From NCBI GenBank assembly GCA_963665085.2, contig CAXXXS010000001.1:2046001-2110000 (forward strand): a DNA stretch of 64,000 nt, in the 5' to 3' direction. Positions 9,820 through 18,632 of the stretch are shown here, piece by piece (position 1 is the first letter of the stretch; each line of letters starts with the position of its first letter). The position numbers and the translations under genes are program-made. Below the pieces are notes generated by a model. The model was not told where the DNA came from. It ran no database searches and saw nothing but the letters and a program-made list of their open reading frames with translations. This DNA comes from G963665085 sp963665085 (lineage in GTDB: Bacteria > Bacteroidota > Bacteroidia > Bacteroidales > JAAAOM01).

Positions 9820-9846
9820 AACCGCGCGGAGAGCGCAGAGTAAAGC
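9820..9846. repeat. Dispersed ACCGC...GCGCAGAG repeat, copy 1
   Basis: AACCGCGCGGAGAGCGCAGAG is noticeably more GC-rich than its surroundings. Related sequences occur at 13961-13990 and 17513-17545, and inverted, palindromic relatives at 38034-38120 and 52188-52269. It lies between the lysS terminator and the convergent GH1 gene. Confidence 0.5.
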
Positions 9847-9907
9847 TGAGAATGTGTTATCTGTTAAATTTGGATTTCGTAAAATATACTTGCAGATATT
9901 GGGAGGG

Positions 9908-11341
9908 TTACCTTAAAAAATCCTTAAACCATAATCCCGAGTCTTTTATATACCTTTCTTGTGTTTCATGATCAACATAGACCAATCCAAAACGTGGATC
10001 AAAACCTTCGCTCCATTCAAAGTTATCCATTAATGTCCAGGCGAAAAATCCGTCTACGTTAAGTCCGTTACTTTTAGCTTTTAGTATTTGATTTAAAACA
10101 TCCTTAAAGTATTGTTTCCTCTGTTCGTCGTGTACATGTCCGTCCTCAAAGGTGTCAGGGAAACAAACGCCGCATTCTGTCACAATAACTTTTCGTATTT
10201 TTTCGTAAGAATTAAAAAGCTTTATCATTTCGTATAATCCTTCTGGATAAACTTCGTACCCCATTGAATTTGTCAGAACTTCCCGTTTTTCTGCCGGGAC
10301 TTCTTTTGCGAAAAGGACAGGCGGGAATAAGCTGAATTTTGATACAGTCCTGAAATAGTATTGCAACCCATGAAAATCAAAGTCGAATTTCATTTTTTCT
10401 TCGTCGCCTTCTTTATAATATTTTTCAATTCTTTTTAGTGCGGGAAAGGAATTTATTGGATAACCCAGTCCCAAGGTTGGTTCGAGAAATAATCGGTTCA
10501 TAATTACTTCTACCTTTTGTGTTGCTTTGTTGTGACTGTTTTTATCTTTTTGAGGAGCTACATATGAACAAGAAAAAGTAGTGCCAATATTTGCATTGTT
10601 TACGTTGTTTCTGATTATTCTTCCGCCTTCGGCCTGGCAAAGCGTAGCATGATGAGCAGCAGAAAGAAAATTATTAATTCCTTTTTTACCCGGGGCATGG
10701 TAACCCATAAAATATCCCAGACCGGTAAAACTCATCGGTTCGTTAAGAACCATCCAGTTTTTAACTTTGGTGCCATAATTTTTTGTGCAAACATCAGCAA
10801 ATTCATTAAACCAATTTATTATATCCCTGTTTGTCCAGCCTCCTTTTTCTTCAAGTACCTGGGGTAGATCCCAATGATAAAGAGTAATCCATGGGTCAAT
10901 ATTTTTTTCAAGGCAATAATCAATTACGCGGTGGTAGAAATCGATTCCTTTTTGATTGATCCGGCCTGTTCCATCAGGTAAGATACGAGTCCATGAAAGA
11001 GAAAACCGATAAGCATCAAAGTTCATTTTTTTATGTAGGTCGAGATCTGCTTTAAATCGGTTATAATAATCCACAGCATTATTTTTATCCTCTCCACTTT
11101 TTAAATGTTTGTTTTTACTGGTAAACCGATCCCAGATGGATTCGCTTTTCCCATCAACATTATAAGCTCCTTCAATTTGATATGCAGCAGTGGCTGTTCC
11201 CCAGATAAAGTTTTTTCCAAATTCTTTTTTTGATAAAGAAAATTCTGAAGAAGTTTTTTTAATTCCAAATATTTTTGGGAGGCCACTAAAAATACCAGTA
11301 ATAAAAATTATAATTGATTTTAAGGTCGTTCTTCGGTTCAT
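9908..11341 (-). CDS. Family 1 glycoside hydrolase (beta-glucosidase-like)
   Basis: The protein of about 477 residues has a GH1 barrel: FIWGTATAAYQIEGAY near residue 45, YRFSLSWTRILPDG at 111-124, acid/base Glu201 in VLNEP, and nucleophile Glu389 in VTECG. The usual nucleophile motif is (I/V)TENG, so Asn is replaced by Cys here. The start at 11341 (MNRRTTLKS) is preferred over an upstream ATG because it gives a twin-arginine-like hydrophobic leader and clears the preceding gene by 7 bp. The leader suggests export to the periplasm, possibly membrane-anchored. It is downstream of a glycosyltransferase in the same direction. Confidence 0.88.
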   Translation of the reverse strand: MNRRTTLKSIIIFITGIFSGLPKIFGIKKTSSEFSLSKKEFGKNFIWGTATAAYQIEGAYNVDGKSESIWDRFTSKNKHLKSGEDKNNAVDYYNRFKADLDLHKKMNFDAYRFSLSWTRILPDGTGRINQKGIDFYHRVIDYCLEKNIDPWITLYHWDLPQVLEEKGGWTNRDIINWFNEFADVCTKNYGTKVKNWMVLNEPMSFTGLGYFMGYHAPGKKGINNFLSAAHHATLCQAEGGRIIRNNVNNANIGTTFSCSYVAPQKDKNSHNKATQKVEVIMNRLFLEPTLGLGYPINSFPALKRIEKYYKEGDEEKMKFDFDFHGLQYYFRTVSKFSLFPPVLFAKEVPAEKREVLTNSMGYEVYPEGLYEMIKLFNSYEKIRKVIVTECGVCFPDTFEDGHVHDEQRKQYFKDVLNQILKAKSNGLNVDGFFAWTLMDNFEWSEGFDPRFGLVYVDHETQERYIKDSGLWFKDFLR

Positions 11342-11348
11342 AAAAATG

Positions 11349-12380
11349 CTAAGAATTTGCTTGAATTTTTTTTGAGGATGTACTTTCTTTCTCAGAATTA
11401 TAATATTCAAAAACTCTGTCGATAACTTTATCTGTAATATTTTGGTAATCTACAGGAATAGGTTTTCCATTTGTAATCCAATCGTTAATAACATTAGAAT
11501 ATTTACTGCTGAGAGAACCAATAACCGGCACTCCCATTTCTTCTAAAGAAGCAGCATTACAGTGTTGTTCATATTGTGCTTTCATTGGGATTACAATTAT
11601 CTTCTTGCCCAAAAACATTGCTTCGGCAGGTGTTTCAAATCCTGCGCCACAAAATACGCCATTACTTTCTGCCATGCTTTGAATAAAAGCTTCGTTGTTT
11701 ATAGGCCTTACGGTAATATTGTCTTTTTTTATTTCCGTTTTATTATGCTTTGAGAAAACTTCCCATTTTGTCGATGTAAATTTGGATAGCTCATCGATAA
11801 GTTTTGTGTCGCTGTATGCAGGAAGATAAACGGTGATGTGTTCACCATCAAATGTTTTCTGATTTCTTACTTCCTCTCTGATAACTGGGGTGAAGATATC
11901 TTCAGCATAGGATTTAAAATGAAAACCAAAAGATTTTTCAGTTGGGGCATAATTATTTAAAAGATATTTTCCAACAAAATCAATGCTCCTGGGTTTGGGC
12001 GAATTGGGATGAGCAGCACCAGATTGATGGCTTAGGGAAATACATTTTTTCTTTTTTTTACGACATGCCCAGGAAGAAACCGGTTCAAAATCATTAATTA
12101 CAAAGTCGTAATCTTCAACAGGTAATTCTCTTATTTCTTTGAGCAGTTGTTTTGTGTTTACGCTTTTATAGGTTTTCCATAGATCAACACCGCCTCTTTT
12201 TCCAAAAATAAAGCTCATGCCATTGAGCTTATACTTTATGTCATAAGGTATTGAAACATCAGCTTGGATCCCGCTGACAAGAATATCCAGTTCACATTTT
12301 TTTTGTAAAGACGGAATAACATCTCTTGCCCGGCTTAAATGGCCATTGCCTGTTCCCTGAATTGCATATAAAACTTTCAT
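11349..12380 (-). CDS. Glycosyltransferase of the MJ1255/VC2487-like family
   Basis: This 343-residue cytosolic protein begins MKVLYAIQGTGNGHLSRARDVIP. It ends with a GT28/GT-B-like donor site (VFCGAGFETPAEAMFLGKKIIVIPMKAQYEQHCNA, about residues 235-270), the MurG-type nucleotide-sugar pocket. These features fit the TIGR00661-type glycosyltransferases. The substrate is unknown. It starts one base after the stop of the metallophosphoesterase gene, so the two are coupled; they are often adjacent in Bacteroidota. Confidence 0.75.
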   Translation of the reverse strand: MKVLYAIQGTGNGHLSRARDVIPSLQKKCELDILVSGIQADVSIPYDIKYKLNGMSFIFGKRGGVDLWKTYKSVNTKQLLKEIRELPVEDYDFVINDFEPVSSWACRKKKKKCISLSHQSGAAHPNSPKPRSIDFVGKYLLNNYAPTEKSFGFHFKSYAEDIFTPVIREEVRNQKTFDGEHITVYLPAYSDTKLIDELSKFTSTKWEVFSKHNKTEIKKDNITVRPINNEAFIQSMAESNGVFCGAGFETPAEAMFLGKKIIVIPMKAQYEQHCNAASLEEMGVPVIGSLSSKYSNVINDWITNGKPIPVDYQNITDKVIDRVFEYYNSEKESTSSKKIQANS

Positions 12381-13241
12381 TTAGCTCTGAAATCCCTCTA
12401 ACATCTTGTTAAATAACTCTTTGTTGTTAAAGTCTACAATGGTTAACTCTGTGTCGTCATCCAATTTTGCAGTTCCATTTGCTGTTGATTCTTCTACAGC
12501 ATGGTGATATAGTCCCCATTCTCCCTGGTTGTATTCAAGAGCAGTTAAGCTCTCTATCCAATCTCCCGAGTTGAGGTAAAAAATTTCACCATTTGTAGTT
12601 TTAATTGTTCTCATCTGAGCTTTATGAATATGCCCACAGACAATATAGTCAAAACCTTTTCGGATAGCCAAATCAGCCGCAGACTGTTCAAAATCATCAA
12701 TATATTTTAATGCAGACTTTACGTTCTCCTTTATTTTTTTAGAAAGGGCAACCTTTCCCCTTCCAAGTTTTCGGCTGATAAAATTAACAAATGTATTGAT
12801 ATAAATAAGCGAATCGTAACCAATTGCGCCTAATTTTGCAAGCCATTTCGAGTGTTGCATAATTACATCAAACACATCTCCATGAAAAAACCAGGCTTTT
12901 TTGCCATCCAGTTGGAGTTCCAACTTATTACATATTTCAAAATTTCCCATTTTTAGGCCTTCGAATTTACGAAGCATCTCATCGTGGTTGCCTGTTACGT
13001 AATAAACCTGTGTGTCTTTTGCCATCATGCTAACAATTTGCTTAATGACTTTCATATGGGGTTTGGGCCAATACCTCTTTTTAAACTGCCAGATATCAAT
13101 TATATCTCCATTTAAAACGAGAATTTTTGGGGTGATGGATTTAAGGTAGTTTAAAAGTTCTTTTGCGTGGCTTCCGTATGTGCCGAGGTGTACATCTGAG
13201 ATAACAACAACCTCAATCTTTCTCCTGTCTTTCTTTTTCAT
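12381..13241 (-). CDS. LpxH/YbbF-like metallophosphoesterase
   Basis: This 286-residue calcineurin-fold phosphoesterase has all metal-binding blocks: ISDVHLGTYG, LNGDIIDIWQF, VTGNHDE, FHGDVFD and CGHIHKA. The DVHLG and HGDVFD wording resembles UDP-2,3-diacylglucosamine pyrophosphatase relatives rather than nucleases. The Bacteroidota versus proteobacterial LpxH assignment is uncertain, so no symbol is given. It leads an apparent operon with the glycosyltransferase and GH1 genes. Confidence 0.8.
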   Translation of the reverse strand: MKKKDRRKIEVVVISDVHLGTYGSHAKELLNYLKSITPKILVLNGDIIDIWQFKKRYWPKPHMKVIKQIVSMMAKDTQVYYVTGNHDEMLRKFEGLKMGNFEICNKLELQLDGKKAWFFHGDVFDVIMQHSKWLAKLGAIGYDSLIYINTFVNFISRKLGRGKVALSKKIKENVKSALKYIDDFEQSAADLAIRKGFDYIVCGHIHKAQMRTIKTTNGEIFYLNSGDWIESLTALEYNQGEWGLYHHAVEESTANGTAKLDDDTELTIVDFNNKELFNKMLEGFQS

Positions 13242-13482
13242 CTTAATGCTTAAAAATCAATGCAAAAGAAAAGAATTAAGGTGGGTTTAAGATTAATGTA
13301 ACTTTAAGTTATGATGAATTTTAGATACGAAAATTTGATTCTATATGTTGTATTGTAAATTTTAAATTAAGGATTGATGGGAAATATCCTGTTGGGAGTT
13401 ATTTTTCGTGATGAATAATTATGCTGGCTTTATTTTAATTAAACGCCAAATCTATTTTGTAGTCCTTCTTCAAGTCCTCCTA

Positions 13483-13846
13483 ATAGGCTACTCTTTATAC
13501 ATATCTTTTATAAAATATGAAATATGATACTGTTTTGATTAGAAGACAATTTTTAATTTTTGGGATCCTTTATGTCCTGTAGGGACTATCTGATAATAGG
13601 CAGGCACTTTAGTGCCTGTGAAAAGTATCCGCATATTATTTCCCTCAGGCCGTAGGCCTAGAATGAATCATAGTGCATGGTATCATTCTATCCCTAACGG
13701 GATGAGAGGAGAGTTTGCATTTTGTAGCAGGCATTGAAATGCCTGCCTATTACAATTCTGTCCTTACAGTACGTAAGAAATCTAAAATTTAGATGAGCAA
13801 TTTTGGGTTCTTAGGGGGCTTAACTTATGTATAAAGAGTAGCCTAT
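13483..13846. mobile_element. MITE-like element with perfect 20-bp terminal inverted repeats
   Basis: ATAGGCTACTCTTTATACAT (13483-13502) is the exact reverse complement of bases 13827-13846. Inside is an array of small hairpins: CAGGCAC-TTTA-GTGCCTG (13601-13618), AGGCC-GT-AGGCCT (13647-13659), ATCCC-TAAC-GGGAT (13690-13703) and GCAGGCATT-GA-AATGCCTGC (13727-13746). There is also an inner inverted repeat of AATAGGCAGGCA. No transposase is encoded, so it would be non-autonomous. The flanks (13461-13482 and 13847-13874) read as one repeat interrupted by it. Confidence 0.65.
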
Positions 13847-13960
13847 GAGGAGGATTTAGGAGGTCATCTTAGTAAATGCATTATATAACAACTGCTTCAA
13901 TTTCAGATAGTATAAGGCATTGAATAGCTGATTTCTAATGCCAGATGGCGTTAATTCATA

Positions 13961-13990
13961 AACCGCAGTGGACTCAGGGTAACGCAGAGG
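13961..13990. repeat. Dispersed ACCGC...ACGCAGAG repeat, copy 2
   Basis: AAACCGCAGTGGACTCAGGG followed by TAACGCAGAGGG resembles the copies at 9820 and 17513 and is GC-rich against an AT-rich background. It lies about 80 bp beyond the stop of the corA gene. Confidence 0.5.
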
Positions 13991-14069
13991 GATTTTATAT
14001 AATTACAAGAAAAATAAACTTTGTTGGGATTGTATCCGGTTCGCATTAATCAGAGTAACAATTTTAAGG

Positions 14070-15134
14070 TTACAACCATTTTTTCTTTCTGAAAAAATAT
14101 AAGAGACTTATTCCAATAATTAATATTACAATCCAAAAAATAAGATAACTGTATCGAAAGCTGAGTTCCGGCATATACTCGAAATTCATTCCATAGATGC
14201 CAGCAAAAAAAGTTAAAGGAATAAAGATGGATGCAAAAATGGTAAGAACTTTCATTACCTGGTTCATTTTGTTACTTACCATGGTGTTATATGTATTTAG
14301 CTGGTCGGAAACCATTGAACTGTATAATTCGATAGAATCAGTTGCCTGGGTAATTAAATCATTCAGATCCTTAAGATATTCAATGGTTGATTTTTCGAAT
14401 AGAGTGTCTTCCATACGATAAACCTGGTAAATAATCTCTTTTACAGGTCTTATATTTTTTCGTAAGTAGCTAAGTTCAATTTTGTTATGATAAATTTCTT
14501 TTGTTAGATCTTTTTGTGATGTGCTAAAAATGGTAGCTTCAGTCTCTTCAATTTTTCGCCCTAATTTTTCAACAAGAACCAAATAACTGTCTACCAATGT
14601 ATCCATAAGAGCATAAGCCAAATAATCATTATTGTTTAATCGGACCCTGCCTTTGTGATTTCTTATTCTTTCCCTGACAGGATTAAACAAATCGCCCCTT
14701 TTTTCCTGAAGTGTTAAAACATATTTTTCTCCAAGTATTAAAGTTATTTGTTCTGAACTTATGGAATTATCAGTATCATCATATGCCATCATTTTTAAGA
14801 TGAACCCATCATGTTTTTCATCGTCATCATATTTTGGGTTTTGGTCTGTATTCATGATATCTTCCATAAGCAAAGGACTTAGTTGAAAGATATCAGATAC
14901 TTGCTGCATTATGCTTAAATCATGAATTCCATAGATATTTATCCATGTTACACTATCATTTTCAAGATAATTTTTGCACTCTGAAATATCTTTTAGTTCT
15001 TTCTCCTCGAAATGGTCTGTACCAAAATTCATCAATTGGATAATGGTATTATCCATTTTTTGTTGTCCGATGAGAATGAGAGAGCCAGGAGCTTGACCTC
15101 TGTTTAATGATCTGTCCTTTAAAAATCTTGCCAT
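14070..15134 (-). CDS. corA: CorA-family magnesium/cobalt transporter
   Basis: This 354-residue protein has a long acidic cytoplasmic N-domain rich in helices. Two C-terminal membrane helices carry the signature GMN motif between them (FAGIYGMNFEYMPELSF). The second helix (YSYLIFWIVILIIGISLLYFF) ends in a lysine-rich KKKWL tail. It is a pentameric Mg2+ channel in the inner membrane. The start lies 2 bp after the stop of the large permease gene, so both are probably one transcript. Confidence 0.92.
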   Translation of the reverse strand: MARFLKDRSLNRGQAPGSLILIGQQKMDNTIIQLMNFGTDHFEEKELKDISECKNYLENDSVTWINIYGIHDLSIMQQVSDIFQLSPLLMEDIMNTDQNPKYDDDEKHDGFILKMMAYDDTDNSISSEQITLILGEKYVLTLQEKRGDLFNPVRERIRNHKGRVRLNNNDYLAYALMDTLVDSYLVLVEKLGRKIEETEATIFSTSQKDLTKEIYHNKIELSYLRKNIRPVKEIIYQVYRMEDTLFEKSTIEYLKDLNDLITQATDSIELYSSMVSDQLNTYNTMVSNKMNQVMKVLTIFASIFIPLTFFAGIYGMNFEYMPELSFRYSYLIFWIVILIIGISLLYFFRKKKWL

Positions 15135-15136
15135 GT

Positions 15137-17344
15137 TTAATCGATTACTTTCTTGTCGTGAGAGTGGATGAACAGGATGTTACCTAATTCGTCATAGCCA
15201 CTAAAAATATTGTCTTCTTCCCGGTTTAATTTTTCATCTCTAAAACCGATTATTGTTAAACCTGCATCACTGGAATATTCATTGATAATAGCTTTGGGAG
15301 ATACATTGGGATTTTGAACAATAATTTCAATGTTTTTGGGAGTGATGGGTAATCGTCCGCTAACCACCAGGTCATTTAATTTTTTTCTAACCTCAGAGAC
15401 TTCTTCTTTTTTGCAGATATCAAAGATTTTAATATTCCCTTTTTTCCAATCCGGGTGACCAAGAATTATAAAACTTAACAGAATCATTAGATTGGCATTT
15501 TCTTCATCAATAGTTTTAATCCATACATGAATCCCATTTGGATGATGGATTGGCTTTCTGCTTGATGCCAGGATACAAACGTCAAAGTCACCGGCATTTA
15601 CCAGGTTGAAGTTATCTATGATATCGTCCAGTTCTCCAGGTTCTTCTTTGTCGAATTCAAAGATTACCATATTATTCTCCATGCCGGCAATACCGGGTAT
15701 CTGTATTGCTTGTGCAATTGCAGAAGTGTAGGATGGTGAGATAATCGTATCAATATAAACATAGTTATCACTTTCAATGTTATTGATGAGTTTGTTAAGC
15801 TCTTTTTTTGATTGCTCATAGGTATTTTTAGAATAATAACCTTCGATACGATGGAGGTAAGTACCAAATCCATATTTGTATGCGACCCAATTTAATAATC
15901 GGAAAGCGCTATCTCTATCAAAGGAATGTTTTGAAATACAAATAGCACTGGGGCGCCATTCGGAGAAATTACCCGTATTACTTTTTCGTTGTAAGAATAC
16001 CTGTAAGTTTCTGTTTATTTGAAAGATGGAGTTGGCAAATATGGATTCTAATCCCTTCCTGTTTTTATGGTAGGAGTTGATGAAAATATATAAAAAGGTC
16101 ATTAAAATAATTGCAGCCGTAGCATAAGGCATATTAATTTTAAACATAACCCATACAGATGTAATAAAACCTATCAAAGAAAGAAACCATTTAGATTTGA
16201 ATGAGGGACGATAAGAAGGCGAAGAACCAAAATGATTTAAAAATGATATCAAACAAAGCGAACCATAGGTAACCATAAAAAACATAGAAATGATTTCTGC
16301 AACTGCGTTAACGTCTCCCATTGCCACAAAAACCAAGGCAATTATACACGTAACCAAGGATGCATTTGTAGGTTCATTATCTTTTGAACGTCCTTTTGCA
16401 AGCCAATTGTTCATGCCAGGAAGAGGAAAAGATTTATCAACAGCTAAAGCTTGTAACGTTCTTGGGGCAACCATTACTGAGCCCAGCGCAGAGGAGATAG
16501 TTGAAGCAGCTAATCCAAGCGGTACTATAACAACACCCCAGACGGCAACTTTACCCATTACAAATTGGTCGTTAACTAAGTCCTGAGTATTAGCAGAAAA
16601 AGCAAGTTTATATGAAATAAAAAAGTAAATAATCATTCCCAGTATTGTAGCAGTGATGGTTCCCATAGGAATAGATTTGGAAGGATTCTTTAAATCACCT
16701 GATAATCCTACTCCGGCAGTCATTCCAGTAAAAGCCGGGAAAATAATGGCGAACACAACAAAAAATTGATCCATATTCCTAAATTGGGCGTTGGCAAGGT
16801 TAAAGCTTGATTGTTCAGCATGAGTTGTTGTCCCCATAAAAAACATAACAAGGGATACAACAAGAATTGCTACAACAAAATATAATGCTTTAACGCCCAT
16901 GTTTGCACCTTTTTTGAGAATTAAAAAAGATAGTCCAACCATTACAGGAATACTGATAACCTGGCGGGGAATATGAAGTCCGAGAGATTCAGACATATAA
17001 TTAAAAAAGAATTCAAAGGATTCCGTAAATGCGATTACATAGAAAGCTACGCTAATTGCCTGCGACAGGAACAGCGCCATACCAATTGTGGCACCAATAT
17101 TTAATCCAAAAGAACGGGAGATGATAAAATATTCTCCACCACCCTCAACACGTTTGTTGGTTGCTATTTCTGATATAGCCAAAGCGGTAGGAACAGTTAC
17201 AAGATGTCCAAGCAGAATTATTGCAATTACTCCCCAAAACCCCACTGTGCCGACAGCAAAACCAAAACGAAGAAATAAAATTGCTCCAAGAATTGTAGAA
17301 ATAGCAGTAAAGAAAACCGGAGCTGTTCCAAATTTTTTATCCAT
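15137..17344 (-). CDS. APC-superfamily transporter resembling cation-chloride cotransporters (SLC12-like)
   Basis: This 735-residue protein has about 12 predicted helices in its first 420 residues, then a soluble C-terminal domain of about 300 residues. STILGAILFLRFGFAVG at the start, GGGEYFIISRSFGLNIGATIGMALFLSQAISVAFYVIAFTE and TGMTAGVGLSGDLKNPSKSIPMGT match the Na-K-Cl/K-Cl cotransporter branch better than amino-acid permeases. The transported ions are inferred only from this resemblance. It is the first gene of a pair with corA, which supports a role in ion homeostasis. A TAAATTTG -7 element lies on the minus strand at 17367-17374. Confidence 0.78.
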   Translation of the reverse strand: MDKKFGTAPVFFTAISTILGAILFLRFGFAVGTVGFWGVIAIILLGHLVTVPTALAISEIATNKRVEGGGEYFIISRSFGLNIGATIGMALFLSQAISVAFYVIAFTESFEFFFNYMSESLGLHIPRQVISIPVMVGLSFLILKKGANMGVKALYFVVAILVVSLVMFFMGTTTHAEQSSFNLANAQFRNMDQFFVVFAIIFPAFTGMTAGVGLSGDLKNPSKSIPMGTITATILGMIIYFFISYKLAFSANTQDLVNDQFVMGKVAVWGVVIVPLGLAASTISSALGSVMVAPRTLQALAVDKSFPLPGMNNWLAKGRSKDNEPTNASLVTCIIALVFVAMGDVNAVAEIISMFFMVTYGSLCLISFLNHFGSSPSYRPSFKSKWFLSLIGFITSVWVMFKINMPYATAAIILMTFLYIFINSYHKNRKGLESIFANSIFQINRNLQVFLQRKSNTGNFSEWRPSAICISKHSFDRDSAFRLLNWVAYKYGFGTYLHRIEGYYSKNTYEQSKKELNKLINNIESDNYVYIDTIISPSYTSAIAQAIQIPGIAGMENNMVIFEFDKEEPGELDDIIDNFNLVNAGDFDVCILASSRKPIHHPNGIHVWIKTIDEENANLMILLSFIILGHPDWKKGNIKIFDICKKEEVSEVRKKLNDLVVSGRLPITPKNIEIIVQNPNVSPKAIINEYSSDAGLTIIGFRDEKLNREEDNIFSGYDELGNILFIHSHDKKVID

Positions 17345-17940
17345 TGATTTAGCGTTATATTTTATCCAAATTTATTAAACAATAGAATATAGTGTTTGTC
17401 TTTGTAAAACAAATATTCTTTTAAACTGATTTATGTACAAGAAAGCTAAAAAAAACAAAAATCATATTGTTTAATTTGGATTCAATACCTGAAATCCGCA
17501 GGCAAAATTTATAAACCGCTGAGTGCGCAGAGTTTTCGCAGAGAAAACTTCACCTAAACAGGTGAAAGAAAATTAACTTTGTTGAGCTTGTCCTTTGTCC
17601 TCGATTCATACTTATAGACGTGATTAAAGGTTTTATTAAAAATACTTACGGATTTAAGGTAATAATAAAACGGATATTGCCGGAGGCAATTGTAGTTATA
17701 AGTACTGTTAGGATACGAGGTTGTCCAAAAAGTAACGCTGACAGGTCTAACGACTCTGTCAGGTTTTAGTAATTAATTGATTTAAAAAAACAGTAATATA
17801 ACATGCGCGAACCCCTGTCAAGCTTTTTAACCATTGACAGGGTATGTTCCCAGTGGTTAACGCCCCTGGCGGAGGCTAATCGTATTTTAACTTGACTTGA
17901 AATACAGCTCCTAAATTTCATAATTCTAAAAGAAACGAAA
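17345..17940. other. 596-bp intergenic region with hairpins, no gene seen
   Basis: It contains an ACCGC...GCGCAGAG repeat (17513-17545) and three compact hairpins: ATTGCC-GGA-GGCAAT (17676-17690), CTGACAG...CTGTCAG (17738-17762, followed by GTTTTAG) and CCCTGTCAA...TTGACAGGG (17813-17842). The last two could terminate the leftward operon that ends at 17941. It is also the left edge of the cassette region. Confidence 0.6.
17513..17545. repeat. Dispersed ACCGC...GCGCAGAG repeat, copy 3
   Basis: AAACCGCTGAGTGCGCAGAG followed by TTTTCGCAGAG contains two GCAGAG units. It is related to the copies at 9820 and 13961. Confidence 0.5.
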
Positions 17941-18546
17941 TTATTTTTTATACGGTATTACCATATTAACTCCAATTTGCATATAGTTACCCTTAAACTT
18001 AATTGTATTGATATTATCAGCACTTCCTACACTAAAATGATAACTGTAAAAATAATCAATAGATTTACCAAATGAGATATAGGGTGATAAGAATTTATAA
18101 TCCCACATAAATTTAAGAGTAATAAAATTTAAATTTTTATTGATGAACGGATTCTTAGTATCTCCTACAAGAAATGATTTTTTCCATCCAACATTTGTGG
18201 TAAGGGTTTGAAATATATTTTTTGGTTCAGCACCAAACCAACGCCATGAAAACTGGGGCTCTATAAACATGTAATGCAGGTTATCACTATCATATGCATC
18301 AAATTCATTTTTAAAATATCCAATAGAGATATCTCCACCAATTCTATTCCAGTGTTTTTTAACCCCTGCCTGTAATTGTAACTGATTGGCTAATTCACAA
18401 TCGTTAGTAACAAAGAGAGATTCTATATTCTTTGTTACATATTGAAATTTATACCCAGCTCCAGCATAATAACGTAATTGTGCAAATGATGATTGGTTAG
18501 CAAAAACACAAATAAATAATGTTATAACAAATAATCTAATTTTCAT
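17941..18546 (-). CDS. Small outer-membrane beta-barrel protein (cassette 1)
   Basis: This 201-residue protein has a signal peptide (MKIRLFVITLFICVFANQSSFAQ) and alternating aromatic beta strands, ending GVNMVIPYKK. It is a close paralogue of the barrels at 23618 and 24272, sharing LRYYAG, GGDISIGYFKNE, DSDNLHY.FIEPQ.SWRW and EPKNIFQT. About eight strands are likely. No named family is recognised. It is the last gene of a lipoprotein/TonB receptor/DUF4249/barrel group. Confidence 0.75.
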   Translation of the reverse strand: MKIRLFVITLFICVFANQSSFAQLRYYAGAGYKFQYVTKNIESLFVTNDCELANQLQLQAGVKKHWNRIGGDISIGYFKNEFDAYDSDNLHYMFIEPQFSWRWFGAEPKNIFQTLTTNVGWKKSFLVGDTKNPFINKNLNFITLKFMWDYKFLSPYISFGKSIDYFYSYHFSVGSADNINTIKFKGNYMQIGVNMVIPYKK

Positions 18547-18632
18547 TTTTTTCTTTTTTAATAGTTATTAAAATGCGTGCTTATTTTGGTACGTTCTACA
18601 ATTTAATTTCTTTACCATTATAGATTGATATC

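Larger units (their letters stand above)
13242..14069. other. 828-bp intergenic region rich in hairpins and repeats
   Basis: No convincing reading frame is present. The region holds a 364-bp palindrome-rich insertion (13483-13846), flanking half-sites of a repeat whose uninterrupted copy is at 50654-50705, and an ACCGC...GCAGAG repeat at 13961-13990. The genes on both sides read leftward. Confidence 0.7.

Noticed and set aside
13483..13846. CRISPR array
   Set aside because: The hairpins differ in sequence from one another and there are no regularly spaced identical repeats; no CRISPR array was seen anywhere in the window.
13242..14069. A structured non-coding RNA gene of a named class
   Set aside because: The hairpins do not match any riboswitch or known RNA that I recognise, and the perfect inverted ends indicate an inserted element.
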